Source: Cymbomonas tetramitiformis (lineage: Eukaryota; Chlorophyta; Pyramimonadophyceae; Pyramimonadales; Pyramimonadaceae). Taken from it: 64,000 nucleotides of DNA. Positions 29,584-38,182 of this stretch are shown here, one piece after another. Numbering within the stretch: the stretch's first letter is position 1; every line of letters starts with the position of its first letter. The notes under the pieces were generated by a model that was not told the origin of the DNA, did no database searches, and worked only from the letters and a program-made list of their open reading frames with translations. The stretch spans positions 51,041-115,040 of the forward strand of contig LGRX02033459.1 of NCBI GenBank assembly GCA_001247695.2, given 5' to 3'. The translations under genes and the position numbers were made by a program.

Positions 29584-30255
29584 CTATTCTATGCTTTCAG
29601 GCATGGTTACGGGGATGCGCGCGGTATTGATACAGCCTCTGCAGGCATTGGGGTATCGTTGCTGAAAAACTTCCGCTAACTGAAAGGGCATGCATGTGAC
29701 TTTACAGTGTTCAAAATAATACCGCGTCATCCCCGTACGCCTGTTACCTCTTTTATTGTCTTCAAGGTACGTGTCTATTGACCTTAAAATACAGTACTTG
29801 CAGCCGGTCCGGGCGCATTTCATACACGACCCCAACTGCTGCTCCACGGGTTTCGCGCATTGAAAGTTGGTACATCCCCCTGCGACTTCCTTCGCAGTAC
29901 GCCTGCGGGGTGGAGGGTCCTCGTACACTACAGGCGGTACGTAAGGTTCAACTGTTGCTGCCGATGCGCCTGCCGCTGTCGCTGTTGCCAAACGCGCTGC
30001 AGGCTTGAAACGCGCTGCAGGCTTGAAACCTGCTGGCGCTTTTGGAGCAGCGCGAAGCTCTTGCCAACGTTTTTTCATAGCTTGCATCTTTTCCTCTGGT
30101 ATTACGGGCATTTCGTCTAACGCCTGCTGAACAACTTTCGTAAGAACAATCGGCTCAGCGGCTTCCGAAGCCTGCTGAGTAACTTCCGATTCAAGGGTTA
30201 AGTCGATCGTCACCTCATCGGCAACAGGTTGCTTACTTTGACGGGTTCGGGGCAT
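29584..30255 (-). CDS. SIM-containing zinc-binding protein (STUbL-like?)
   Basis: 223 aa from the ATG giving MPRTRQSKQPVADE; an upstream start at 30480 would read through AT-rich DNA and TIR sequence and is less likely. Residues ~14-20 (VTIDLTL) match the SUMO-interacting motif consensus. The middle is Ala/Pro-rich with a three-fold AARFKPA-like repeat. The C-terminal half has many Cys (CTNFQC, CMKCARTGCKYC, HCKVTC, CRGC), consistent with two or more zinc sites. SIM plus Cys-rich domain recalls SUMO-targeted ubiquitin ligases, but the Cys spacing is not a textbook RING, so this is a hypothesis. Composition differs from PLE genes. Confidence 0.6.
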   Translation of the reverse strand: MPRTRQSKQPVADEVTIDLTLESEVTQQASEAAEPIVLTKVVQQALDEMPVIPEEKMQAMKKRWQELRAAPKAPAGFKPAARFKPAARLATATAAGASAATVEPYVPPVVYEDPPPRRRTAKEVAGGCTNFQCAKPVEQQLGSCMKCARTGCKYCILRSIDTYLEDNKRGNRRTGMTRYYFEHCKVTCMPFQLAEVFQQRYPNACRGCINTARIPVTMPESIE

Positions 30256-30473
30256 TTTTGATAGCTTGTAACTAACGGGTGCTCTGCGCTGTGTGGTTTT
30301 GAGAGTTTGTGAAGTTTGTTCTCGCCAAAACTTGCAATAGTCCCTTTTTAGGGGGAGGAAGGGACTAGTTTCATCATAATTAAAGAAAATATTAAAGATT
30401 TTTTTTTTGTCATAAAAAACCTTTGATTTCAAAAATTTTGCGCTGATTCCAAATCTGAAAACAAAATTATAAA

Positions 30474-30710
30474 ATTCCACCGGAAACTCTCACCGAACCG
30501 GATAAATTCACCGGAAGCTCACCGGAAGCTCACCGGACCAGATAAATTCACCGGAAGCTCACCGGAAAATTGACACGTCATCCTAGGGTTTGAAGGATAG
30601 TAGAATGTTGTAGGGTTTGGGGATTGGATTTTACCCCAACCCTAGGGCGCAGCCCTAGGGTTTTTGTGGTGGGGGAAAATTCTGTCCGTAAACGCTACAT
30701 CATACTACTA
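30474..30710. repeat. PLE-C right terminal inverted repeat, outer part
   Basis: Mirror of 22619-22855 with few mismatches, ending CATCATACTACTA. The next base begins the 177-bp satellite (TGAAATAC). Confidence 0.92.
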
Positions 30711-32640
30711 TGAAATACTCTACATATTTTCGGTTCCGGTCGAGATGGGCTGATGCTGAGCATTCCAAATGTTACATTTATGTGCTATGAGCTCAAAAAG
30801 CCATCATATGCACGATGCATCGCGGTGCATCCCGAGATATCGATTTTATAGTGTAGCTCACAATGGCTTCCGCAGTTTCGCGTGATATGAAATACCCTAC
30901 ATATTTTCGGTTCCGGTCGAGATGGGCTGATGTTGAGAATTCCAAATGATAAAGTTATGTGTTATGAGCTCAGGAAGCCATCATATGCATGATGCATCGC
31001 GGTGCATCCCGAGATATCGATTTTATAGTGTAGCTCACAATGGCTTCCGCAGTTTCGCGTGATATGAAATACCCTACATATTTTCGGTTCCGGTCGAGAT
31101 GGGCTGATGCTGAGCATTCCAAATGATAGATTTATGTGCTATGAGCTCCGGAAGCCATCATATGCATAATGCATCGCGGTGCATCCCGAGATATCGATTT
31201 TATAGTGTAGCTCACAATGGCTTCCGCAGTTTCGCGTGATATGAAATACCCTACATATTTTCGGTTCCGGTCGAGATGGGCTGATGCTGAGCATTCCAAA
31301 TGATAGAGTTATGTGCTATGAGCTCAGGAAGCCATCATATGCATGATGCATCGCGGTGCATCCCGAGATATCGATTTTATAGTGTAGCTCACAATGGCTT
31401 CCGCAGTTTCGCGTGATATGAAATACCCTACATATTTTCGGTTCCGGTCGAGATGGGCTGATGCTGAGCATTCCAAATGATAGAGTTATGTGTTATGAGC
31501 TCAGGAAGCCATCATATGCACGATGAATCGCGGTGCATCCCGAGATATCGATTTTATAGTGTAGCTCACAATGGCTTCCGCAGTTTCGCGTGATATGAAA
31601 TACTCTACATATTTTCGGTTCCGGTCGAGATGGGCTGATGCTGAGCATTCCAAATGATACATTTATGTGCTATGAGCTCAGGAAGCCATCATATGCATGA
31701 TGCATCGCGGTGCATCCCGATATATCGATTTTATAATGAAGCACACAATGGCTTCCGCGTGATATGAAATACCCTACATATTTTCGGTTCCGGTCGAGAT
31801 GGGCTGATGCTGAGCATTCCAAATGATAGAGTTATGTGTTATGAGCTCAGGAAGCCATGATATGCATGATGCATCGCGGTGCATCCCGAGATATCGATTT
31901 TATAGTGTAGCTCACAATGGCTTCCGCAGTTTCGCGTGATATGAAATACCCTACATATTTTCGGTTCCGGTCGAGATGGGCTGATGCTGAGCATTCCAAA
32001 TGATACATTTATGTGCTATGAGCATAGGAAGCCATCATATGCATGATGCATCGCGGTGCATCCAGAGATATCGATTTTATAGTGTAGCTCACAATGGCTT
32101 CCGCAGTTTCGCGTGATATGAAATACCCTACATATTTTCGGTTCCGGTCGAGATGGGCTGATGCTGAGCATTCCAAATGATAGAGTTATGTGTTATGAGC
32201 TCAGGCACGATGCATCGCGGTGCATCCCGAGATATCGATTTTATAGTGTAGCTCACAATGGCTTCCGCAGTTTCGCGTGATATGAAATACCCTACATATT
32301 TTCGGTTCCGGTCGAGATGGGCTGATGCTGAGCATACGGAATGATAGATATATGTGTTATGAGCTCAGGAAGCCATCACACGCCTGATGCATCGCGGTGC
32401 AACTCGAGATATCGATTTTATTGTGAAACCCAAAATGCCTTCCGCAGTTTCGCGTAATATGAAATACCCTACAGATTTTGGGTTCCGGTTGTGATGAGCT
32501 AATCCTGAGCATACGTAACGATAGATATACGTGGTATGAGCTCAGGAAGCCATCACATGCTTGATGCATCGCGGTGCATCCCGAAATATCGATTTTATAG
32601 TGAAACCCAAAATGCATTCCACAGTTTCGCATAAACACCT
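30711..32640. repeat. 177-bp satellite
   Basis: TGAAATAC starts units at 30711, 30888, 31065, 31242, 31419, 31596, 31765, 31942, 32119, 32283 and 32460: mostly exactly 177 bp, with two shortened units (169 and 164 bp). Each unit contains the palindromic GATGCATCGCGGTGCATC and CGAGATATCGAT. Copies are ~95% alike at the left and degrade towards the right end. Confidence 0.95.
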
Positions 32641-33010
32641 AGACAAATAAACATGAACACAGTGAACCCAAACTGCATTCCACAGTTTCGTTTTCTAATC
32701 TTGAGATATCAATATTACAGCGAAACCCAAAATGCATTCTACATTTACGCACAAACACATGAACACACAAACATAAACACAGTGACACCTAAAATGCATT
32801 CCACATAAACACATGTACACATAAATATAAACGCATAAACACCGTTTCGCATAAACACATAAACACACTTTACAGGCAGGCACCTGAAAATAAAACTATT
32901 CAGTTTTAGTGGCCTTACTGTGGGCATCTCAACGCATGGCTCACTTTGTTATATTGATGCAGGACCCATCGTGCTGAACGGTTCGAGAGCACCTGAAATG
33001 TGGGTACTCG
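32641..33010. other. Satellite remnants and ACACATAA-rich low-complexity DNA
   Basis: Contains decayed pieces of the 177-bp unit (CACAGTTTCGC, AATGCATTC) and AAACACATAAACACA simple repeats. No gene seen. Confidence 0.7.
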
Positions 33011-33016
33011 AGCCTC

Positions 33017-33075
33017 GGGGCTGTCAGGATTCTAACCTGAACTGACCATCTGCTAGCCGATCAGACTGCTGCCCC
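33017..33075 (-). ncRNA. tRNA-like sequence, D-armless, AGC loop (copy 1)
   Basis: Minus strand: a 7-bp acceptor-like stem GGGGCAG/CAGCCCC (one mismatch), a long stem-loop with loop CTAGCAG (AGC in the anticodon position), and a T-arm-like TCAGG-TTAGAAT-CCTGA. There is no D-arm. The T loop differs by one base from the usual TTCGAAT. Possibly tRNA-Ala(AGC)-derived. Confidence 0.5.
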
Positions 33076-33205
33076 TTAAGAATATTTCGAATGTGTTCAC
33101 ACTGTATGACTCCGTGCACAGATCGTGTTGTGCCGCAGCGGCTAGTATGCTTAAGATGAGGCTCAGGGACATAATCTCGGGGCCGAGAGTATGCACCCGA
33201 GCTGC

Positions 33206-33264
33206 GGTGCTATCAGGATTCTAACCTGAACTGACCGGTTGCTAGCCGGTCAGACTGCAGCCCC
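33206..33264 (-). ncRNA. tRNA-like sequence, D-armless, AGC loop (copy 2)
   Basis: Same plan as 33017-33075 with an 8-bp perfect stem (CTGACCGG/CCGGTCAG) around the loop CTAGCAA, which has the canonical pyrimidine-T-anticodon-purine layout for AGC (Ala). The T-arm TCAGG-TTAGAAT-CCTGA is identical. The acceptor has a mismatch and a wobble. Stem changes versus copy 1 partly preserve pairing. Confidence 0.5.
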
Positions 33265-33463
33265 TGTTAATGTGTCAGGCCCAGTTTTGAGTCGGTGTTG
33301 TAGGCATAGGTCGTGCTGTGCCTCACTGAGTTCGGTAAGGCAGAATGCAAACCTGGGTGTACGGGCGGTACATCATGCAGCGGCAGAGTATGCCGCAAGG
33401 CCGAATTCAGAAATGAAAGAAAGCCCTTATCTAGAAGGGGCTCTACTGCTATCAGAAGTGGAT

Positions 33464-33532
33464 GTGATATCTCAGGTTCGAACTGAGATCTCCGGAGATA
33501 TTCTCCGGCGCTCTTTATTGAGCTAATATCAC
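33464..33532 (-). ncRNA. tRNA-like cloverleaf (copy A)
   Basis: 69 nt on the minus strand folding as a full cloverleaf: acceptor GTGATAT/ATATCAC (7 perfect pairs), D-arm GCTC-AATAAA-GAGC, anticodon stem CCGGA/TCCGG with loop GAATATC, and T-arm CTCAG-TTCGAAC-CTGAG with a textbook T loop. Not canonical: position 33 is A rather than T and the D loop lacks GG. So a decayed or unusual tRNA, or a tRNA-derived element. Confidence 0.6.
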
Positions 33533-33618
33533 AACACTAACACTAACACTAATCTTGCAGCGCCTTAACTGGGTAGGACTGCTATGCAGCCAGGAGATAA
33601 TAAGAAAAGTAATAAGCT

Positions 33619-33687
33619 GTGATATCTCAGACACAAACTGAGATCTCCGAAGGTATTCTTCGGCGCTCTTTGTTGAGCTAATATCAC
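33619..33687 (-). ncRNA. tRNA-like cloverleaf (copy B)
   Basis: 69 nt, same fold as copy A 155 bp away. The acceptor is identical; the anticodon stem is CCGAA/TTCGG instead of CCGGA/TCCGG, a compensatory pair change; the T loop is TTTGTGT. The preserved pairing suggests that structure was selected at some time. Confidence 0.6.
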
Positions 33688-33827
33688 AAACGCAGACGTT
33701 TCAACAAGCAAGCTTACGACGGAATCAACCGTGGTCCTAAACTCACAGAAGATTCTGTGAACCCAAAGCTTCGCGCATACAGCGATTGGCAAGAGCTAAA
33801 AAAAGCTAGCAGGAAGCTGAGAAGCGT

Positions 33828-33892
33828 GGCAACTCAGACTTTAACTGATATCTTTGGAAGCCATTTCCAGCGCTCTTTTTTGAGTTCCTGCC
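33828..33892 (-). ncRNA. tRNA-like cloverleaf (copy C, diverged)
   Basis: 65 nt with the same arm order: partial acceptor (GGCA/TGCC core), D-arm CTC-AAAAAA-GAG, anticodon-like stem TGGA/TCCA, and T-arm-like TCAG-TTAAAGT-CTGA. Weaker than copies A and B but shares the GAGCGC junction. Confidence 0.4.
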
Positions 33893-33899
33893 TGGAAGG

Positions 33900-34910
33900 A
33901 AAGCAGTCTTTTCCAGCTTCAGTCAGGGCGTTGCGCGTGCCGAGCGCGAATCAATTGGCCAGTTTAAATTTCAGGAAAAGAACATCAAAGAATCGAAATA
34001 AAAGGAGAAAGAAGACACCTACAGGCTGCGAAATGGCGAAGTGTATGGCGCTCTGTGTGGTTTCGGACGTTGTTTGCTCGAAGGAGCAGGAAACAGAGAC
34101 ACCCTGACATGACTCCCCAAATCAGCGACATAACAAAGACACGGTTAAACAATGGCAAGGCTAATAATCCGCCTGTCAACCTAGGCAAACAGAAACACCT
34201 GCACGCAAAGGCAAGAAGACACTTGCACGAAAGTGGTGGCAAATATGAGCTGGGGGACATTCTACGAACTATGGCATCAAGTGCACGCAAAATGATTGGT
34301 CAATTGCAATGATTCTATCTCAAATTCCATCAGGATCCGACGTGGATGCACCGATGGACATCGCAATCTGTACCACCATTTGGAACGCAAGAAACCGGTC
34401 ACCAACAAATATCTCAGCTGACGTCGCATTAATTCATTTTCTTAAGAGAAAAATATATGACCGACGGATTGAATAGGCTCTCATCTAATGGTATCAGGTT
34501 CGGGCCACCCCGAACTCCGATCTGCTGATGGCATCATAGTTTTCGGGACTGTCGTGATGGATGTCGTGGAAAATTTTCTAAGTGCTGTCTATAAATCAAG
34601 ATGTATCTTACACGTGGATGTAATTGTCCTATTTTTGTAGATCCAATTTTAAAATGTTCTAATTCAAACGTAAATGCATTCACCTCTGAATCGAATCTAA
34701 TGTTCGATTTCACGATTCCAACGATGCCTTTCGACACAAGCATTGCAGCGTGTGCTTACGTCAGTCCTGAATCGTTTCTCGTCCACAATTCGAAATGCCG
34801 ATTGAGATGTCCAAAATATCGCGTGGAGTCATTTACGGACATCATTGGTCGGAATCACTGACTGTATGGCCGGAATCGCTGACTGTAAATTAATTTCAGC
34901 GGGGTACCGT
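33900..34910. other. GC-balanced spacer without a convincing gene
   Basis: ORFs of 70-116 aa exist on both strands, but none has recognisable motifs. A structured hairpin lies at 34490-34540 (ATGGTATCAG ... CTGATGGCAT around GTTCGGG/CCCGAAC), again reminiscent of a T-arm plus acceptor. A short direct repeat (GGAATC(A/G)CTGACTGTA) lies at 34852-34890. The composition shifts to AT-rich after about 34900. Confidence 0.5.
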
Positions 34911-34918
34911 ATTGTCGT

Positions 34919-35244
34919 AACAGCTTATGCCACATATATATGTTGCAAAAAAGATTGGAGAACGAAATCCTGGATCGGAACCGAAGTCTGGTGACCGAGT
35001 ACCATACATCTTTTTGGAAAAAGAGTCAAAAGGACTACTATGTGAAAAAGCGGAAGATCCAAAGTATGTTGAGGAGAACAATCTGAAAGTTGATACATTG
35101 TATTACTTGGACCATTGTTTGATTAATCCGATGTGTACTCTATTTGAAGTGTTTTTGAATAATCCGAAGAAAGAACTCTTTGAAGATATTCGAAGAAAAC
35201 ATACGTTAGGAAAAAATGGAAAATCAATAGTATTTTATATATGA
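34919..35244 (+). pseudogene. C-terminal fragment of delta-type family B DNA polymerase (NCLDV-like)
   Basis: About 107 codons. PHIYVAKKIGERNPG, SGDRVPYIFLE, CEKAEDPKYVEENNL and YYLDHCLINPM match the thumb/C-terminal region of eukaryotic delta and NCLDV polymerases (the conserved GDRVPY-I and AEDP-x-YV-x-x-x-L segments). The catalytic palm lies upstream and is missing: an in-frame TAA precedes the fragment and the DNA before it is unrelated. It is clearly different from the PLE polymerases. The stop overlaps the next ATG (ATGA). Only a remnant of a viral replication gene. Confidence 0.85.
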
Positions 35245-35594
35245 TATTTGAAATAGGAGCTCATGATGGTAAATGGACTCTGCAGAACATATCGATCGAT
35301 GGTCACAAAATTATCAAAATTATAGCAATCGAATCTTGTAAATTTTACTATGATAAACTTGTAAAAAATTGTCGAAATCATAACACGGTTCTTCCGATAA
35401 ATTGTCTCGTACTAAATGCAATGATGTTTCATGAAGACAATGTTGATTGGTCGGTGTGTAATAAAACGAGTCAACAACCCATTACAATATCACGATCGAT
35501 GTCAAAAATGTTATCTGGATATAAAGAATTTGATTTGGAGTGTGCAATTGATAGTTCTAAGTCACTCCATTCAATCGTTAATTCTAAACCATGA
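35241..35594 (+). CDS. FkbM-like SAM methyltransferase fragment
   Basis: 117 aa. MIFEIGAHDGKWTLQ resembles SAM-binding motif I of FkbM-type methyltransferases (hydrophobic-E-x-G-A-x-x-G-x-x-T), and IIAIESCKFYYDKLVKNC resembles the following acidic-strand motif. FkbM proteins are normally ~200 aa or more, so this is short and may be truncated. It overlaps the polymerase fragment by 4 nt. Substrate unknown; moderate confidence in the fold only. Confidence 0.55.
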   Translation: MIFEIGAHDGKWTLQNISIDGHKIIKIIAIESCKFYYDKLVKNCRNHNTVLPINCLVLNAMMFHEDNVDWSVCNKTSQQPITISRSMSKMLSGYKEFDLECAIDSSKSLHSIVNSKP

Positions 35595-35721
35595 AGTTTA
35601 CAAATAACCATTTTGCACATATATAACAAACCAATTGATCTCCGATACCGTTATTCGCGGTTACTATGCATTTTTTCATTTTAATCAATTTAAAAAATAT
35701 ATACATATTTCAAACATAGAT

Positions 35722-35913
35722 ATGACAGTGAGAGGTGAAATTAGAATGCCAAGTGTACCTGAAAAGGATACTAAAGAATGGTCACAGTGGCATTCTATTA
35801 TAGGGGATGCTAAAAAGGTATTACGGTGTCCAGAATGCACACGACCAGTAGATCGTTTGAAGTTTTGTAATATGTGTTCGCATAAACTTAAAAAAAATTG
35901 TCAAACGAGTTAA
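35722..35913 (+). CDS. Small zinc-ribbon protein
   Basis: 63 aa from the ATG at 35722; a longer non-ATG reading is possible upstream, but a methionine here gives a typical spacing. The C-terminus carries CPECTRPVDRLKFCNMC, a four-Cys C-x2-C-x9-C-x2-C zinc ribbon, followed by a basic end. Small zinc ribbons occur in NCLDV transcription factors, but no specific family is evident. Lies 23 nt before the RING gene in the same orientation. Confidence 0.6.
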   Translation: MTVRGEIRMPSVPEKDTKEWSQWHSIIGDAKKVLRCPECTRPVDRLKFCNMCSHKLKKNCQTS

Positions 35914-35936
35914 GAAAATGATTGGTTGCATAATAC

Positions 35937-36176
35937 ATGTCAAAACATTTTGAGTGTCCGGTCTGTTTAAAAAGTAAAAGTAGTAAATTAGTATTAGAAT
36001 GTGGTCACATATTTTGTAGAAGGTGTATAACGGAATGGTCTAATAAAAACAAAATTCAAAAAATAACGACCACGTGTCCAATATGTAGACGCGTTTTGAA
36101 AGAAAAGAAAGTAGACCATCGAATTTATCATAGAGATAAAGGATTGTCTAAAGTAATGACATTGATTGGATTTTGA
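35937..36176 (+). CDS. RING-finger protein (putative E3 ubiquitin ligase)
   Basis: 79 aa, almost all of it a C3HC4 RING: CPVC at 7-10, then CGHIFCRRC and CPICRR, with Cys/His spacing as expected. Small RING proteins of this size are common in large DNA viruses, acting as ubiquitin ligases. The short C-terminal extension has no visible domain. It ends 3 bp from the end of the convergent resolvase gene. Confidence 0.85.
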   Translation: MSKHFECPVCLKSKSSKLVLECGHIFCRRCITEWSNKNKIQKITTTCPICRRVLKEKKVDHRIYHRDKGLSKVMTLIGF

Positions 36177-36178
36177 AA

Positions 36179-36907
36179 TCACGATTCGTAGTTGTACAAG
36201 TCTTTCCAAGCTTCGTCTATGGATCCATTGTAATGTTTTAGGATCGCTTTTTTAATGTGCACATCCTTGGATATCTCTTCTTTATTTGTATTAGTCGTAT
36301 TGAAAATGTATTTTAAATTACTCTTTGAATAACCGGTTTTAATTTGTTTGTCTGTTGGTTTTCGAGGTTTAATATTAGTTTTGATAGATATACGATCGCA
36401 TAATTGATCAACATTGAATTTCATGTTAACAATTCCTTGTAACAAACAATCTGACAGGTCATCTTTTTTCTTTGAAACCGAAAAGGTATGTATAAATTGT
36501 GTATCTTGTATGTTTTGAAATTGTAGAAACAATTTGCACAATTCAACGGATATTTTTTTACGTTCTCTATAATTTTTTCCTCCTTTAACGTGATACGATC
36601 CTAATTTATTTTTTGGATTAAATATATCAATATGTGAAATATTCGAATCTGAATTTAAGGTGCCTTTTATGATGAAATAACTGTGAAGCATATTCTCTAA
36701 TTGTTTCATTTTTACATTTTTTGTCGGTTGCTTTTCGATGACTACTTTTTTACATTTCGAATATAATTGTAAATTGTCTATACACTTTAGCATTCGTGTC
36801 GGTGATTTGCCTATATCTAAAATAGACCATTCTATGATTTTGTATGAATTATCAATAACACAATATGCAAAAAATTTCATACCGATATCAATGGATAAAG
36901 TTGTCAT
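36179..36907 (-). CDS. Holliday junction resolvase, poxvirus A22/RuvC-like
   Basis: 242 aa. Starts with SIDIGMKFFAYCVID, the first acidic strand (Asp7) of the RNase H-like fold; VVIEKQP gives the second acidic residue (Glu58); KKDDLSDCLLQG provides the third cluster (Asp149/150/153). This matches the A22 family, which resolves DNA concatemers in poxviruses and other NCLDVs. Complete, with all catalytic positions present. The 3' end nearly abuts the RING gene; upstream is the fibre-like gene on the same strand. A strong marker that this block is NCLDV-derived. Confidence 0.88.
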   Translation of the reverse strand: MTTLSIDIGMKFFAYCVIDNSYKIIEWSILDIGKSPTRMLKCIDNLQLYSKCKKVVIEKQPTKNVKMKQLENMLHSYFIIKGTLNSDSNISHIDIFNPKNKLGSYHVKGGKNYRERKKISVELCKLFLQFQNIQDTQFIHTFSVSKKKDDLSDCLLQGIVNMKFNVDQLCDRISIKTNIKPRKPTDKQIKTGYSKSNLKYIFNTTNTNKEEISKDVHIKKAILKHYNGSIDEAWKDLYNYES

Positions 36908-36932
36908 TATTATAATAATAATAATTATAATC

Positions 36933-38153
36933 TTATATCATTACGATTTCATCAACTGATGTTATGGTATTTGTCGATGCAATCGGTAAAGGATTTTCTA
37001 TAAAATATTGTATACTCATGAACGCATTTTTGAAATATCTGATGTTAAAGGTACCATAAATATTTTGATATCGAATATCAATATCAGATTCATATGTGAA
37101 GCTTTCTAATTTATCAGAGTCTAGAAACGATGTGACATATTCCGTCAAATCGTATGATGGATTTGAGATAGTGATCGCACTTACGATTTTCAACAAAGAT
37201 GACGTACTCTGTCCACCGCTTTGATAACCTATAAAGATATTCGTGTCTGATTGTTCGCTGTTAATACCCGCTTCATTCCCAATGAATACATTTTTAGATC
37301 CTTTATAATTATTAAGACCACTCGATTCGCCAACGAAAACGTTTTCAGAACCATATTTTGATTTCGATCCAGACGACTTTCCCAGGAACACATTTTTGTT
37401 GCCATCTTCATTTTCCGATCCAGCAAATATGCCTGCAAACACATTTGAACTTCCGAAATTGTTGTGTTGACCAGATTGACATCCTAAGAAAACATTGGCA
37501 TTGCCGTATCGATTGTACTGTCCACTGGCTTGACATATGAAAACGTTTTTTGATCCAGAAACGTTGTACTCCCCTGATTGTGATCCGGTAAAGACATTTT
37601 CGTCTCCCAATAGATTGTTAAAGCCGCTTTTATTCCCTGTAAACACATTCTTATTTCCGTATGTATTAAAATTGCCACTAAACATTCCTAGGAAAACGTT
37701 CGAACTTCCGGAAACATTTCTAGAACCACATGTAGGTCCTATAAAAACATTTGCAGATCCGGATTTGTTTAATTTTCCAGAATCCTTGCCGATGAATACG
37801 TTATTATTTCCGAATGTATTATTATATCCGGATTGGTATCCAAAAAATATGTTATCAGATCCTGATTTATTTTGAAATCCCGATTGCGTACCGACGAATA
37901 CGTTATTGGAATCGCCGTTTGATTTAAAACCACTTTGATAACCAATGTAGATGTTTTTGTTTGGATTTGTCGATTGTCTTCCCGCTTCGAAACCAATAAA
38001 TACACTATATCCGGATGGTTGATTGTTTCGGATGCCCGCATTTTTACCAATGACCGTATTGGTGGATAGCAAATCATTATGGTCGATGTTGCGTAAATTA
38101 TTTGCGTCACCTGAAAAATCTTGTGTATATGGATTTAGTTTTGCAAATGTCAT
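36933..38153 (-). CDS. Fibre-like protein of 17-residue repeats (YadA-head-like)
   Basis: 406 aa. After ~25 residues it is built from ~15 repeats of a 17-residue unit with consensus VFIGxxSGxxNxxGSxN (e.g. VGTQSGFQNKSGSDNIF), ending near residue 300; a non-repetitive ~90-residue C-terminal domain follows, with LDSDKLESFTYESDID. The repeat is like the beta-roll head repeats of trimeric autotransporter adhesins and some giant-virus fibres. Probably a virion surface or attachment protein. Similar, less regular repeats occur in the PLE-C protein at 27220-28593. Confidence 0.75.
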   Translation of the reverse strand: MTFAKLNPYTQDFSGDANNLRNIDHNDLLSTNTVIGKNAGIRNNQPSGYSVFIGFEAGRQSTNPNKNIYIGYQSGFKSNGDSNNVFVGTQSGFQNKSGSDNIFFGYQSGYNNTFGNNNVFIGKDSGKLNKSGSANVFIGPTCGSRNVSGSSNVFLGMFSGNFNTYGNKNVFTGNKSGFNNLLGDENVFTGSQSGEYNVSGSKNVFICQASGQYNRYGNANVFLGCQSGQHNNFGSSNVFAGIFAGSENEDGNKNVFLGKSSGSKSKYGSENVFVGESSGLNNYKGSKNVFIGNEAGINSEQSDTNIFIGYQSGGQSTSSLLKIVSAITISNPSYDLTEYVTSFLDSDKLESFTYESDIDIRYQNIYGTFNIRYFKNAFMSIQYFIENPLPIASTNTITSVDEIVMI

Positions 38154-38182
38154 TTATTTCTTTATTATATTATACATTAATA

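Larger units (their letters stand above)
29373..30473. mobile_element. Cargo cassette inserted within the right TIR of PLE-C
   Basis: GC-richer than the rest of PLE-C, it contains a 23-bp minisatellite, a TCTA simple repeat and one cysteine-rich gene with its 5' region. It is flanked by a direct repeat of TIR sequence (29334-29372 and 30474-30512). The left TIR has no such cassette, so it was gained after the TIRs formed. Confidence 0.7.
22619..30710. mobile_element. Polinton-like element C (PLE-C) with CCCTAGGG-rich terminal inverted repeats
   Basis: Bounded by TAGTAGTATGATGTAGCG and its exact reverse complement. The 260-bp TIRs contain paired CCCTAGGG palindromic blocks and TTCCGGTGA sub-repeats. 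The interior holds a broken basic-protein gene, an intact possible ssDNA-binding gene, an intact integrase, a truncated PolB and two fibre-like genes. The right TIR is split by a 1.1-kb cassette. Left and right flanks do not match (no target duplication; left is a coiled-coil gene, right is the 177-bp satellite). Confidence 0.8.

Noticed and set aside
32357..32927. Minus-strand Cys/Tyr/Met-rich ORFs (e.g. CVYVECILG)
   Set aside because: Derived from satellite remnants and ACACATAA simple repeats.
33239..34312. ORFs of 70-116 aa in the tRNA-like region
   Set aside because: They cross the structured tRNA-like sequences, overlap each other on opposite strands and show no domain.
34601..34861. 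86-aa ORF before the PolB fragment as a missing part of the polymerase
   Set aside because: No polymerase motif, different frame, and stops intervene; I see no link.
37229..38110. ORFs in other frames of the 17-residue-repeat gene
   Set aside because: Shadow frames of a 51-bp periodic coding sequence; the minus-strand main frame has the clear protein repeat.
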